Source of the DNA: Ricinus communis
Taxonomy: Eukaryota; Streptophyta; Magnoliopsida; Malpighiales; Euphorbiaceae
Length of the DNA: 64,000 bases
Reading direction: 5' to 3'
Assembly (NCBI RefSeq): GCF_019578655.1
Contig: NC_063265.1
Coordinates: forward strand, 17,532,285 to 17,596,284
Shown here: positions 24,301 to 36,869 of the stretch, in pieces
How positions within the stretch are numbered: the first letter of the stretch is position 1
How the letters are laid out: each line of letters opens with the position of its first letter
Program-made: the position numbers and the translations under genes
The notes under the pieces: generated by a model
Told to the model about the DNA's origin: nothing
What the model saw: the letters and a program-made list of their open reading frames with translations, nothing else
The model's database searches: none

Positions 24301-27300
24301 TTTTAAAAGTATTTATATAATTCTATATTCAAAGTTCGAATTCAAGATTTTAATTAAGCTAAAAGAAATTTGTAATATCTCATTCACTCGCTCTTGAATA
24401 TACTTTTTATTTTTTAATTTTACTAATTATAATAATGAAGCATTAAATTAAACTTTTTATAGGTTTTTTAGCTAAACTTTTAGAATTTCCATCAAAACTT
24501 TTTACCATCAGAATGTTTCAATAAAAAGTTTGGAGTTTTTATTGCTATATTACGAGATGTCTATCTTGGATACGCATATATACCTGCCAAGAAATGTGTA
24601 GCTTTGTTTTATTTGATCTTTAAAATTAAGTTTATAAAGGGCAAAACAAAAAGAAGAAAAATATTTTTGATCCTGTAATATTTAAAATATTTTTTCATTT
24701 TGTTATGAAATTTTCAATGCAAATATTGATGCACAACTGGGTACGAGTGTGCTAATTCCACTTGCTAAAATGGGTTTTAACAGCCCAATTCAAAGGTCTC
24801 CTAAGCCTCATCCCCAGTCCAATAGCCCAAGTCTTTTCCTTCTCTTATCTTTGCAAGTTGTTAATGGACTTTGGTTTCATTCTGGGCTTGTGGGTACACG
24901 CCAAATGAATTGGGCCTCATCATTCTTCCAATTCTTTCCTTATAGCAATATTTTCTTGTACCAGAAAGTTGACACTTATGTAAATGCTTCAGCATTTGGC
25001 ACAAACATGTCCAAACAAAAAAGGGGAGGGATGAAGATTCTGATATGGAAAGGTGAATATGAGGATCCTAATATGGAAGACCCAAAGGTGCCTAATGGGC
25101 CACAAAATGATTCTAATAAAACTGCTTTTCCTCTTTTTAATTTTATTTTCCACATTATTTTCACATTTTTAATGATTTGTAGGTTGAAGGAAAGTTGATA
25201 GTTTGGACAGTGACTTCTTGGTACAAATGATGAGCCTTACTTTATACCATCTAGTGCACTATTGGTCCACTAGCTTAATAATATTGTGATTTGGAACCTC
25301 ATTTTGAACATCTTTGTTGCTTTTAAAATTTGATCATGCTCTTTTTTGGTCTCCCAAGTGTACTTCAGATTGACTAATGAGATATAATTGTAACCCCAAA
25401 TTGTTGAATTGTGTTGGCATGCAAGTTTTTTACTTTATGCAGTTTAAAGAATCCTAAACTGCCAATATGGAGGAGAGGGATTCCAGTAAAACCTATATCC
25501 AAAAGCCAAGCTCTTCAAGGATCTATAGAATCTTCTAGCTTCTACAGTTACATATATTCATTTGTAATTTAGCAATTATAAACTATCTGAATTTTTCGTA
25601 TTAGATTGGACATTAGAGACTATAAAAAATTGTTAGGGGAATCTAATTCATCATTCACTATTATTAGTGCATATTTTACCATGTTGGTCATTTTTCAATT
25701 ATAAGTGGTCAATACTAATTATCTACCAACTAATATAAATACAACACATCGCTTCGTTAAAATATGGGATGTAGCATAATTACCAATAAAAAGTCTACAA
25801 TCCTACGTGACAAACTGAGTTCGCTTAACAATTTTTCTTCAAATCCTGCACCAGCCTTGATTGAACTGCACTCATTGGATAAAAATATGCATCGGAGCAT
25901 AGGACAAATGTAGTTACAAGGGTGGCAAGTGGCTTTTTTGAGCCCCCCCTTTGGCAGTTTTATTGTGGAAGAATGATTGTGGTGCAAAAGAAGGGAAAGT
26001 TGACCCAGTTGTTATCTTTTGAGGACAAGTAGGAGGGCTCCCAATCCCACGGGGCAACAGCAAAAACGACAGTTTACACGCCCTACACATTGCCCACCTC
26101 GGCAGAGTTTGCATTTGAGATCTCAAGCACCTGGGGCTACCAAGTTTTGGACATTGGGACAGTGACATCTTAAGACTAAGAAACAACCCTAAACTAAAAT
26201 TTATGCTTAGTACAAAATCTTCTTGCCTCATTACTTGCCACTCTCATCTCCCATATTCTTACTTGAATGACAGGACGAGACAAGCTCACATGCCTTAGGG
26301 TTTGAGTCTCCTAATGAAAGCATTAGCAAGTTTCATATTCCTTACTAACCCATTAACAAATGACAAATTGCAAGCTACTAAATACTAAATATTAACTAAT
26401 AAGAGGTTTCTGGGTTTCTATCTTCCTTACCAAACTACTAACTAATAGCTAATGAAGGAAATCTTATAATTGTAACTATGATTAACATTTCTCCAAGCAA
26501 TAGCTATTAGTTAACAAGTAATGGATACAGAAATTAGAAAACTAAAGCAACCCCATAATTGATAATTGAAAAACTTTGTGTTGAAGCATGCATAAGATGC
26601 TCTGAATTTATTGTTCTGTATCTGAACATAAAGATGATGCTAGCTTGATAAGAGTAGGGCCACTATTTTGGCATATAGTAAAGGGAAAATCTGGGGAACA
26701 ATGTTCACTGCCAGCATAGGGTCCCAATGCTGCTGCTGTCTCTGCAATTTTCACATTCTGATAATTTTTTTTACCAAAGAGAATGCACATATGCAAATAA
26801 TATTAACTTTAAGAATTACCCTTTGCTGCTTTACATATCAGAAACAGTATCTTCTTCTACTACTAATTATAATAACAATAATAATAATGAAAATTCACTA
26901 GCTTTTAACATTTCAGGGAATTAACTCATGTTATGAAACCGTGCAGCCTTTCATCTTTCCATTCATTATCTTGAATATTTCTGAAACTAATAAAGTTAAG
27001 TAAAAGCTCAATCATTAAGTTAATCCATTTCCAATCTCTGAACCTGGAACCATCATCAGCTGGTAATAATAAAAGAATTTATTAAAGAAAAATCAATAAT
27101 AAAACTCCACAACAAAAGCAAACTTTTTTTTTTCAGTTTTTCACACATTAATTCCACACACCCACTTCTGAAACCTTTCAACCCTTTCTTTACACTTTTC
27201 CTTTGACTGTACAATAAGAAGCATAAATCCTCCAATCCAATTCAATCCAATCACCATTGTCGTCATCCCCATCAAACAAGAACAAGAACGAAACAACAAA

Positions 27301-27372
27301 TATGTATATGAAATTAAAAAGAAAATATGTACCAGTTGGAGAAATTAAGAAAAGAACAATGCAGAAGAAAGA
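21312..27372. other. Intergenic spacer between the RHF2A-like and pollen-preferential-type genes
   Basis: 21312 to about 21520 is the RHF2A-like 5' leader, with a GA dinucleotide run. From 21.6 to 24.7 kb the sequence is AT-rich with homopolymers and no supported gene. About 24749-25198 is open for 149 codons on + but has no recognisable domain. About 25900-26230 carries a Cys-rich minus-strand stretch described under findings. Near 26390-26520 are phrases like 'aactaatagctaatg' seen in many plant MITEs, without definable ends. Confidence 0.5.
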
Positions 27373-28050
27373 CTATAATGGTTTAACCTTAGACATATTT
27401 GATGGTTCTTTAACCACAGTAGTATTTGTTGGTGTCTCTCTTTGAGAAGGACTTCTCCAGAAGCCAGTACTATAAAAAGTCTCCCACATCTCTTTCTCTA
27501 ATTTGACCATAGCATCATCTTCCTCATCAGCAACATTATTATCATCATCATCACCATTCTCTGTCTCCTCCTCATCAAGTCTAATCATCTCTGGATGAAT
27601 CTGTATCTCTGTCTCATCACACCCGCAGCGACACCGTTTTGTTCTTGCTGGCAACAACCCTTCCTTCATAAGCTGCTTCCTCCGCTTCCTCCTTAAAGCA
27701 CGGCGGCAGAGACCCGCCGGTACTTTGTATATAGCCAAATAAAGAAGGTTAACCAACCCACACGGACAGCAGCAACATATAGCTGCGCATTCAGCGGTTG
27801 TGCCACCGGCGAACTCAGCAAAATGGCCGCTGCGAATGGAGGAGTTGGTGGAGGCGGAGGAGTGGGCGTGTTTCCTAAGCAATGACCGACGCTTCTTTAA
27901 AGAAAGTGATGACGAAGATGGCGACGGTGACGGTGGATGAATAAAAATTTGACGAGATATGAAAGACTGTTTCTTTGTGGTTGTCACGGTTGTGCTAGTA
28001 GCACCCGAGGTTGATATGGTGGTGCTCGTGTTATCGATTTCGAAAAACAT
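27373..28050 (-). CDS. Uncharacterised plant protein of the 'pollen preferential protein' type, intronless
   Basis: The frame encodes 225 residues from the ATG at 28050. An in-frame ATG 27 codons upstream, at 28131, is the alternative start; I prefer the internal one because the upstream segment is basic low-complexity sequence. After a Ser/Thr-rich N-terminus comes a strongly structured core. It contains GGTTAECAAICCCCPCGLVN, a short hydrophobic stretch, then LCRRALRRKRRKQL. A CRCGCDETEIQIHP block and an acidic Asp/Glu tail (about 165-185) follow. I recall this Cys cluster and basic helix from plant proteins annotated only as 'pollen preferential' or uncharacterised. No enzyme activity can be assigned. 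The Cys-rich hydrophobic core could be a membrane-associated or lipidated segment, but that is inference. Confidence 0.8.
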   Translation of the reverse strand: MFFEIDNTSTTISTSGATSTTVTTTKKQSFISRQIFIHPPSPSPSSSSLSLKKRRSLLRKHAHSSASTNSSIRSGHFAEFAGGTTAECAAICCCCPCGLVNLLYLAIYKVPAGLCRRALRRKRRKQLMKEGLLPARTKRCRCGCDETEIQIHPEMIRLDEEETENGDDDDNNVADEEDDAMVKLEKEMWETFYSTGFWRSPSQRETPTNTTVVKEPSNMSKVKPL

Positions 28051-30115
28051 AGTCTCAATAAATGGTGGGTTTGATTTAAATGAAGGTTTTCTTTTGATCT
28101 TGATTAATTTTGCTGGATTTATTATATGCATTTGTTCAAGAGAAGAAGAAAAAGAAAAGAGCCCAATTCAAGAAAATCAAGAATCAAAAGTAACACAGCA
28201 CAGCACCAAAGAATTCTTCTCAAGATTGTTGATACAGCATAACGGTAGCGGTGGTGGGGGTGGAGGAACAGGGCGGCTCAGCCTCTAGAGAGGCCGAGAG
28301 CACATAGAGAAGACCAAGAAAGAAAATTAAAATATGGTCTTGAAAGTCACAGAGCGAGTTTAACGGTGACTATAAAAATTGTTCTCCTTTCTTTCTGCTG
28401 CTCTGCTCTATTTCTTGAATTTCTTTTTGACGGGTTCTTTGCTTTGATTTAGGTGGGGTATATAATAATAAGAGATTCAAGATTTAAATTAGCAGAACAG
28501 AAAGAGAGAGATTTTTGATGCTGTGTTGTGTGGATATAAAGATCAAAGAAACAAAAGGCACACTTTTTTTCTTTTAAATTCAATTCAGATATAAAGGACA
28601 ATTTAGAGACAGATAAAAGGGAAAGCCAATCAATAGCAGTCAAATAGTATGATGAAATGAAGGAACATAGTTTTTATTATTAATTATTGAAATTGTAGAA
28701 AATAGTACCTTTTTTTGGAGTGAAAACTACAGCAGAGCCTGTCTATTTTCTTATAAAAAATTATCAATATTTGTTTTTATTTTTTGTGCTTTGAGCAATT
28801 CACTGCTTCTACAGCTCAAATTATAGATGGAATTTGGAATTCGTTTTATCAAATCTTTTCATACACCAAACGTGTGTCCAATTTGGTTAATTTGATTTGT
28901 GTAATCAATTAGGTTGGACAAAAGTAATGGTAAAGTAAACAGTAGTAAAACTCCATGCATTTTTAGCCTTGTAACTAAAAATCTTGATTGTTATTTGGAG
29001 GATTCAGTTTATTATTATTAATATTATTATTAAAAGTAGGGCATAGTTTTTATTTTACTAAAATGATGGGTTAGTTACATGAATAAATTATAATATATGG
29101 TTTCTATAAATAAAAGTTAAATATTTTTCTCTTTAAATAATTTCCTGCACTCTATAAATTATAGCAGAATCAACATCATCACACTTCAGCACGCGTAAAT
29201 AATAATAATATTGTTTCTAGAATTTCCTTTGAATCATTAATATATACATTTATTTATGAAGAAAAAACAACTGCTGAAATAATGTTATGATAAGGTGTTT
29301 GTATTTCTATTAGTTTGTTATAATGTTACGTATATTAAATTCTTTTATTTTTTTATTCAGTCGGAGATTCCAGTTATCCAAACATATCAAGCAATCTAAT
29401 ATTTTCAAAAACACCCTGACTTTTAGATATAATTATGAGATAAGTGTAAAATTTTACGGTTTGATAATTTTTAATATGCAGCTTTTTTAGATTAAAAGAT
29501 ATGTAACTGAAAATTATAATTAAAGAAAATATTTCATTACTAAAAAGTCAAAATATTAATTGGTTAAGATCGAGCTATTTTTATTTTGATTAGTCATTAT
29601 TATTATTATTTTAATATTTAATTTTATATTTTTATTACTTAACAATATAAAACGTTATTATTTAATAATTTAAATCAATTTCACCGAATCAATAACTTTC
29701 TAAATTACTATTTAATCATTAAATAATAAATATAAATAATATTATAATGATGGATGATTGGAGTGAAAGTGATTAAATTCTTATAAATCGATACTTTTCA
29801 ATGGTAAAATATTTTTTTATTTTTATAAATCAATTTTTTTTTAATGGTAATATATATATATATCGTAATTTATGATATATAGTGATATATCTCTTCTTTC
29901 TGTTTTATAAAATCACATACCAAAAATTAATAAATATTAAAATCACAATATGATTTTTTACTTATTCCTATAATTCTTTGTCCACAGCAGCCATTTGTGG
30001 GTTTTAATTATGTAAAGACCATAATTCCTTTATTTCATCCGCTTCTCTTCTCTAAAACTTGCTTTTTTTCTTGATAAGAGATTCCTAATTACCATAAACT
30101 ACACAACAATATACT
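28051..30115. other. Promoter region and AT-rich spacer
   Basis: 28051 to about 28450 is the leader and promoter of the gene at 27373, with a GGTGG-rich patch at 28248-28278. Beyond it the spacer is AT-rich with TAA/TTA trinucleotide runs, and I see no gene. Confidence 0.5.
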
Positions 30116-30644
30116 TAAGGATGCAAACGAACGGAATCATACCGAAACTCTTCAATCTTCAGGTTTGTCTCACGTCCAATTTTATAATTTTTTTTTATTT
30201 TCAAGCTGGAGGTCAGTTCATGCTCGACTTTGGTTCGAACTCAAACTCATAATTAATTCAATATTTTATATAAATGAGCTAAATTCGAGCTTGACTCATA
30301 AATTAGTTTAATGTTCTATATAAATAAATTAAAATTAAACTTAACTTATATACAAGTTTAGAACAAAATTCATTAAGTAAGCTCGAGCTTAGCAAATATA
30401 AAACTGCAAATCTTACAATTTTTAAAAAATTATACATATAGCAAAATATGAGCTTAAATTTTAAAATTTAAATAATTAAACTAAATTTTTAATATAAAAA
30501 TAAATTCAACTCGCGAGCTTATAAACGAGCTAAGCATTACTAAATTTGAGTTTGACCATTTATTTCGACGAATGAACTTGAACGAGCTTTTATTGAGCCG
30601 AGCTTCAAGTAGCTCGTGAGTGGATCCGCTCATTTGCACTCCTA
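30116..30644. mobile_element. hAT-type MITE, 529 bp, with TIRs and 8-bp target-site duplication
   Basis: The left end reads TAAGGATGCAAACGAACGGA. The reverse complement of the right end reads TAGGAGTGCAAATGAGCGGA. This terminal inverted repeat of about 20 bp matches the common plant 'GGGTGTAAACGAGC' hAT type. The flanks are AATATACT (30108-30115) and AACATACT (30645-30652), an 8-bp duplication with one mismatch, the length hAT transposases make. The interior is non-coding and carries many 'gagctcgagctt'-like sub-terminal words on both strands, typical of transposase-binding repeats. It is non-autonomous. Confidence 0.8.
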
Positions 30645-30936
30645 AACATACTCATCTATTATTTTTCATTATTAAAAAAAATAAAATGTCATTAAGTTTT
30701 TCAAAAAAATTATCTTGATAAAGAAGAGTTTTAATTTTAAAAATATAAAATAAAAATAAAAATTTATTTTATTTTAATTTAAATTTCTGTATTTGAAAAT
30801 TTAAAATTTATTTTCTACTTAAATCCTAACTAACATGCCATATATTTTAATAGGCTTTGATGATTGATCTATCTATCGGCAAATTAAAAAGAAAAAAATA
30901 GAAATAATTAAAAGTTATTGATATTTGTTAATCATG

Positions 30937-30963
30937 ATATATATATATATATATATATATATA
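30937..30963. repeat. (AT)n microsatellite
   Basis: About 13 uninterrupted AT units, read directly. Confidence 0.9.
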
Positions 30964-32089
30964 GTTTTCTGTATTATGATATTAATTATAATGTTTTTAT
31001 TATATAAATAATATCTTTAAATAAAATGCCCTTTTGATTATGTCCTAAAGGGAACCTTAAAATTTTAAATATTACATATATATTTCTTTCTTATCTTTTA
31101 GTAATGTCACGTTCAACATTAATTCACTTATTTTATGAGTGGCTTTAAATTCTTTTTAGCTAAATATACATTTAGACATTTAAATTTTAGTCTATCACTT
31201 TAACATTTTAAAATATAATTTAATAAATATTATAATATATTTTTATTTATGTATAATTTTATTCTATACTTTTTTATGCGGTACCTATAGATATTAAAGA
31301 TAGAATTTAGGAATTAAATTGTAAATTAAAAATATCTAAAAAATTATAAAATCTAAAAATATTCATTATATTAGAAATTAAATAATTAAAAATTAGATGT
31401 TTAACATGCATTCCGCCTGTCGTATACGTACTCGTTTACTCGACAAATATGACAATCCTCACCCACTAAAATACCAGAACGCGTAACAGGCGCGTCATTT
31501 ATACGTGAAGCAGCCAGGCTTTAGATTTTTCAAGACAGGCCCGACCAAAGTTGGCCTAATGTATGAGCCACAATAGTTGTTAATTTATAAATTTAAAGGA
31601 AGTGAAATCACGCACTATTCGAGCAAGTGTGAGAGTGATATTAAAATAATTTAAGTAGCACGAAGATGTAACGTCACGGGTTTTAGTTGTCTAACAAAAT
31701 GTATAGATACACATTTGTTTATATTGCATTTCTTCGTATTCTTTGGCCTTGAACAAAATTAATGTTGCATTTAAATATCAATATAGCAATCCGAAAATTT
31801 TGGATGCTGCAGTTATTATAATATTTATTTCTTTTTCTTTTAAATGTTTAAATTTGAATGATTTTTTTTTTTAATTTATAAAAAGCTTAATAGACGGTAT
31901 GGTACATAATAGCTATGACTATCTTTCGACATTCTCACAAATATAAAATTTCATCTAGCGTAAAAATGAGGGTTTGGACTCAAGACTTCCGTCTTTTAGG
32001 AGCAATCGCTATTACCACTTGAGGCACCTCAAATATATTTGAATGGATGATTAATAAGAACATTTACACATTTATGAAAAAATGCACAA

Positions 32090-32960
32090 AAATTTTTACT
32101 TTTATAGTGATTTTTCTTTTTATAATTTTTTTTATATTTTATTTAAAAAAATAATTTATATAATTTTTTTAAACCGCATTATAGCATCATTTTGATATCT
32201 TTTTAATATGTTTTTGTTATATTTAGATATTTTTAGATTTTATTTTAATTATATTTCATATATTTTAAACTTTATTTGGTATTATTATTATTATATTATA
32301 TATATTTTTTGAAACACACGTCTCTATATCATCAAAACATACTAATTGCTTGCTGCTAAAGAAAAACATATGATGTCATTCAATAAAATATTAAACATAA
32401 AAATATAAAATAAAAACGATAAATAAATCTCGTTTGGCTAATTCCACAATAATATAAATTAATATTATATCATATTGATACTTTATAGGTATATTTTTAG
32501 TATTTTTTTAGACGAAATATAAAAAAATAAATTCATAATAATATAAATTAAAATAAAATTTTTTGTATCATTTACATATATTTTTAATTTTTTTCTAACA
32601 AAATTATAAAAAATAAAATGATTTAAAATAAAAATTAAATTCACAACAATATAAATTAAAATAATATATTTCAACATCTTATAAGTATATTGTTAGTATT
32701 TTTTTAAGATATATTTTTAGTTTTTTTCATAAAATTTTAAAAAAATAAAAAAGATATAAAATTAAAATTGAAATCACAATAATACAAATTCTTTCTAAAA
32801 TATTCTTAGATATACTTTTAACATATTTTTTTCTAACGAAATTTTGAAATAAAAAAAAATTACATAATTTTTTTTTTAAAAAGAAAAGCAATTTTTGTAA
32901 GAAAACCGCTAGAAAATATTTTTGTAACCGCAATTTTTCTTTTCAAAAGGTAGTGTGCAC
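32090..32960. repeat. AT-rich dispersed repeat with internal degenerate tandem array (copy 1)
   Basis: The left part (about 32160-32440) is collinear with 52930-53220 further along; both hold the word tatatcatcaaaa(c/t)atacta followed by similar text. The right part (about 32440-32870) is roughly four degenerate copies of a 110-130 bp unit. Each unit has the order 'cacaataatataaatt', then 'taggtatatttttagtattttttt', then 'aaattataaaaaataaaa'. No coding capacity is seen. The family cannot be assigned. Confidence 0.55.
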
Positions 32961-33945
32961 CGTAAATTTTTTTTTATTAATATATGATCATATATCCATT
33001 TTGTATGAGTTTTGGATTGTCGCCCAAATAGAAAATAATAGGATATACACAGAGAGATTTTATTTCAAAATTCACGTATACTAACGTATTTTTAATTTTC
33101 AAACTAATTGGACTCTTTAACATATTAAACAAATAATAGTTGAAATCAAAACGTTATAACTGTACTTTGTTAGTGTTTTAATAAAATTACATGTACCCTT
33201 TCAGAAAAAGAAAAATTACATATACAAAATTTAATTAATAATCTATTGCATATATAAAAGTTTAACAACTGACATTATTGACAATATTAGCATTTAATTC
33301 AATTATCTTGAAATAATGATATAATTATTAATTATTAAAAATAAATATATACGTAATTCTTACAAATCATTTTTGTATACGGAGAAGTTAATTTGATGAC
33401 ACATTGGCAAAATTTCCAAAACTTAACAAAATAGCAAGATGCATATTAAACTTACAGTTAATTATATATTTACAATATATAAAATTCTTTACGACTCCAT
33501 TTATATATACTAATCATTTATTTATTATATAAATTATTATTACTTTAATTATAAAAATATTTTAGATTAAATAGTCAAATCAATTCTTTTTTATTCAAAA
33601 AAAGTTTTTATTCATAAAAGTTGACTAATGATAAATTAAGTATATGTATATATATATTGAAATTAAATAAATAATGGTTAATATTGTTTATATTTATGAA
33701 TTACCAATAAGAATAAAACTAATTTTGATTTTAAAGCTAAAAAGATTATTTAACTAAAAAATATTTTAATATTAATTATATAAATTAATACTAACATTAC
33801 AACAAATATAAAAATTATAGATTATCACTATATTTTTGTTTAAAAATTATAGACACGTTAAAATTATGTTAGAACTCCACTCTATATATGTATACAAAAC
33901 CTTTAAAATATTGGTCACAATAATTCAAACTTGTGATTTTCATTT

Positions 33946-35507
33946 CATGAACATGAATTGAACAACTTAATGCCTAGATTTGGATTGAGAGCGTGAAATA
34001 AGATTGTCCTGTCTCTTTATTATATACTTTCTAGAATATTCTTATTTTCTTTTTCTTTTGTTCTTGTAATTTTATGAATTTTTATGTGAGAGATTGTAAT
34101 TGTTTTTGAGAAATATGGGTGTTATGCTTGTATTTAATTGAATAAAAATATGAACTTTAAAAATAAAAAAATAGCCATTATTTTAAGAAAAATAAATGAA
34201 TCTCTAGCAATAGTATTTTAAGAAAAGAATCTCTATAATATTTAGGAAAAGAAGGCTACCAACAAGTTAATAAAAATAAAAATTCAAGTTAACTCCAATA
34301 TTCTTTTTGATATCTTTAACTGAATTATATATTTTTAACCTTAAAATTGGAAAGACTTTCAGTTTATAAATTAATTGAGTGAAGCAATATCAAATCAAAA
34401 TCACTTCCCAATTGAACATGTTTACCAAAATGAGAGGGACTAGAGTCCACACATATAATCAAATATTCCTTTTTTTTTTTTTTTTTGGTCGATTTGTGAT
34501 TACAAATGACCTTATTAATTGTGTCCAAAAGGCTACAACATTACCTCTTCATATGGATTGGAACGTTGTAGAACATTATAGAATCATCTAAACATTTGCC
34601 CCACACGTTTCTAACAGATTTCCCTATCCAATTATTTGATTGATCAAAGAGAATCGCATTCAATCTTCAATTAATAATTATAAAAATAATAATTTAAAAT
34701 AGAAATATTACTCATGCTCCCATTAACCAAACCATTTAATCTTGGTCTAACATACATTGCATTAGCATCCGACCAACGTCTGTTTAAATCTATCCTTTTC
34801 AGTCTTTATTAAAGTTCTATTTTTTAGCCCATCCTCGGTCGTACTTAAATTTGATAAACAAATAATCGAACTCGTCAAAATACATTTATAAAGTCGATAC
34901 GTGGTTTAATCCTACCAAGTGAAGCATTCTTCCAATAGGATTGATGATTATGAATAGATTTCATTTTTTGATATTTGATATTTATTTTTATCTTTTATAT
35001 TAAAATGTAGTTATTCATTAATGGAATATCCATATTCCTTTCTCAAAAAAAAGAGAATTAGTCTCGTTACATATCCATTTGTAATTTCTTTTTAAAAGGT
35101 CAGGCTTAAATTATATTTTATAAGATGATAGCTAGTTACATTACTAAATATTATTATATGGTTGTCAGAACTGACTATTTAAGTTTTTTTTTTCTTTTTC
35201 CGTTTTTAATAATATGCTCCTGTCTATGAATTATATTATAAAGTTAATTTATTATAACACCGAAAAATAGCATGGCCCTTTTCATGTAAGGAGAAAAAAA
35301 AATTACATACATATTGTATTCAAATTCATTATGTATTATATAATTTAAAAGGCATAATACTATTTTAAATATACTTTTTCACAATATTTCAAATATGTGC
35401 TACTTAAAATTTTAGGTTAGATGTTCATGAACATGAACATGAGCACCTTGATTTGGATTGAGAGTTGAAGGAGGGCCAATGTCTAGCAGAAGATTGTCCT
35501 CCTCTCA
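33946..35507. repeat. Pair of divergent direct repeats (33946-34017 and 35419-35507)
   Basis: Both segments contain, in order, 'ttcatgaacatgaa', 'atttggattgagag' and 'agattgtcct', with insertions and deletions between these words. They are about 1.47 kb apart in the same orientation. They may be ends of a decayed element or two copies of one repeat. The interior shows no gene. Confidence 0.35.
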
Positions 35508-36071
35508 GTATTCTGATTTTTAATTTTATGGTCTATTTAGGAGTCCTCATCATACATTTCTGGCTATTTTTGGTGCCACCTTTTACCAGCTTGTCAACTT
35601 CAAATTTCTTCTTCTTTAAATATCATATTCACGTTTCTCTGTCTATCTTTTATTTTTCTTTTTTTTCCTTTTTGTCTTTTTCCTTTGGGAAAATGTCGAG
35701 TTGCTACTTAACTGGTCTATTCTTAGGTTTTCTTTCCCTTTTTTCTTTTGATTTTCTAAAATATCAAACAAATACTTTCATGAATAAAAGCTGATTAAAT
35801 AAATATAATATACCAATGAATCTGATAAAAAAATAATATTCGAATAAATAAGTAGGCAATATGATTTATAGATTTTTTTAAAGATATATATATATAATAT
35901 ACATTTATCAATTTTTGAGTTCTAAAATTTTTTGCTATGTTTAATTTTTGAAACATAAATTTTTTTGACACATTAGATTTAAATTTATTTATAATTTTGT
36001 ATTCCTTTTATTAATTTATTGATTTATAAGTTATATTTATAATTAAATATTGATCCTAGTTCTAAAAAATA

Positions 36072-36604
36072 ATATATTAATTATATTTAAATATTATATC
36101 AGCTAATAATAATTTTTTAATCAGATAATAATATTAATTTTATTTAAAAAAAATAAAATATTCATTATATTTTAATATTATATTAACTAATAAATTAATT
36201 TTATAATTAAATAATAATTCTATTTCTAAAAAATAACATCTAAAATTATATTTTTAATATTATATCTAATAATAAATTATATATAATTAGATAATAAATT
36301 TTTAATTCTAGAAAATAGTAATATCAATTATATTGATATATAAAAATGTTAAAATTAATTAATAAATAATTTTTATAATAATTTTTAAATATTGATATTA
36401 ATAATATTTTATATTTTTAAAATATTAAACATATATAAAAATAACTAGTTTATTATTATTTTTTAAATTTATATTAATTATATGTAAATACTATATCAGC
36501 TAATAAATTTTTTTGATAAGATAATAATACTAATTTTATTTTTAAAAAAATATATTTAATTATATTTTAATATTATATTAACTAATAAATTAATTTTATA
36601 ATTA
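36072..36604. repeat. Very AT-rich tandem duplication, period about 396 bp
   Basis: The block containing 'atatcagctaataa' through 'tattaactaataaattaatt' occurs at 36072-36210 and again at about 36470-36604. Small differences separate the copies, and the offset is 395-397 bp. Within and around both are shorter degenerate repeats of 'taataaatt(a/t)attttataatta'. The whole 35.9-36.87 kb region is over 80% AT and looks like a decayed minisatellite array. Confidence 0.6.
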
Positions 36605-36869
36605 GTTAATAATTTTAATTCGTAAAAAATAATATTTTATATATTATATTTTTAGTTATATAATAGATTTATAATTTGAAAAAATAGTAATATCTATTAT
36701 ATTAATATATTAATTTATATAGTACGAAGATTAACTTATAAATAACTTTTATATTATTATATTAATAAAAAATTAAAATTTTTATAAAGTAAATATATTT
36801 AGAAATAAATAATTATTATTATTGTTAAATTTTAAATTTTATTAAATTATATTTATTAATTTACTTTTA

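Noticed and set aside
24749..25198. 149-codon open frame on +
   Set aside because: The translation is low in structure and matches no family I know. It sits in spacer DNA with no promoter or splice signals.
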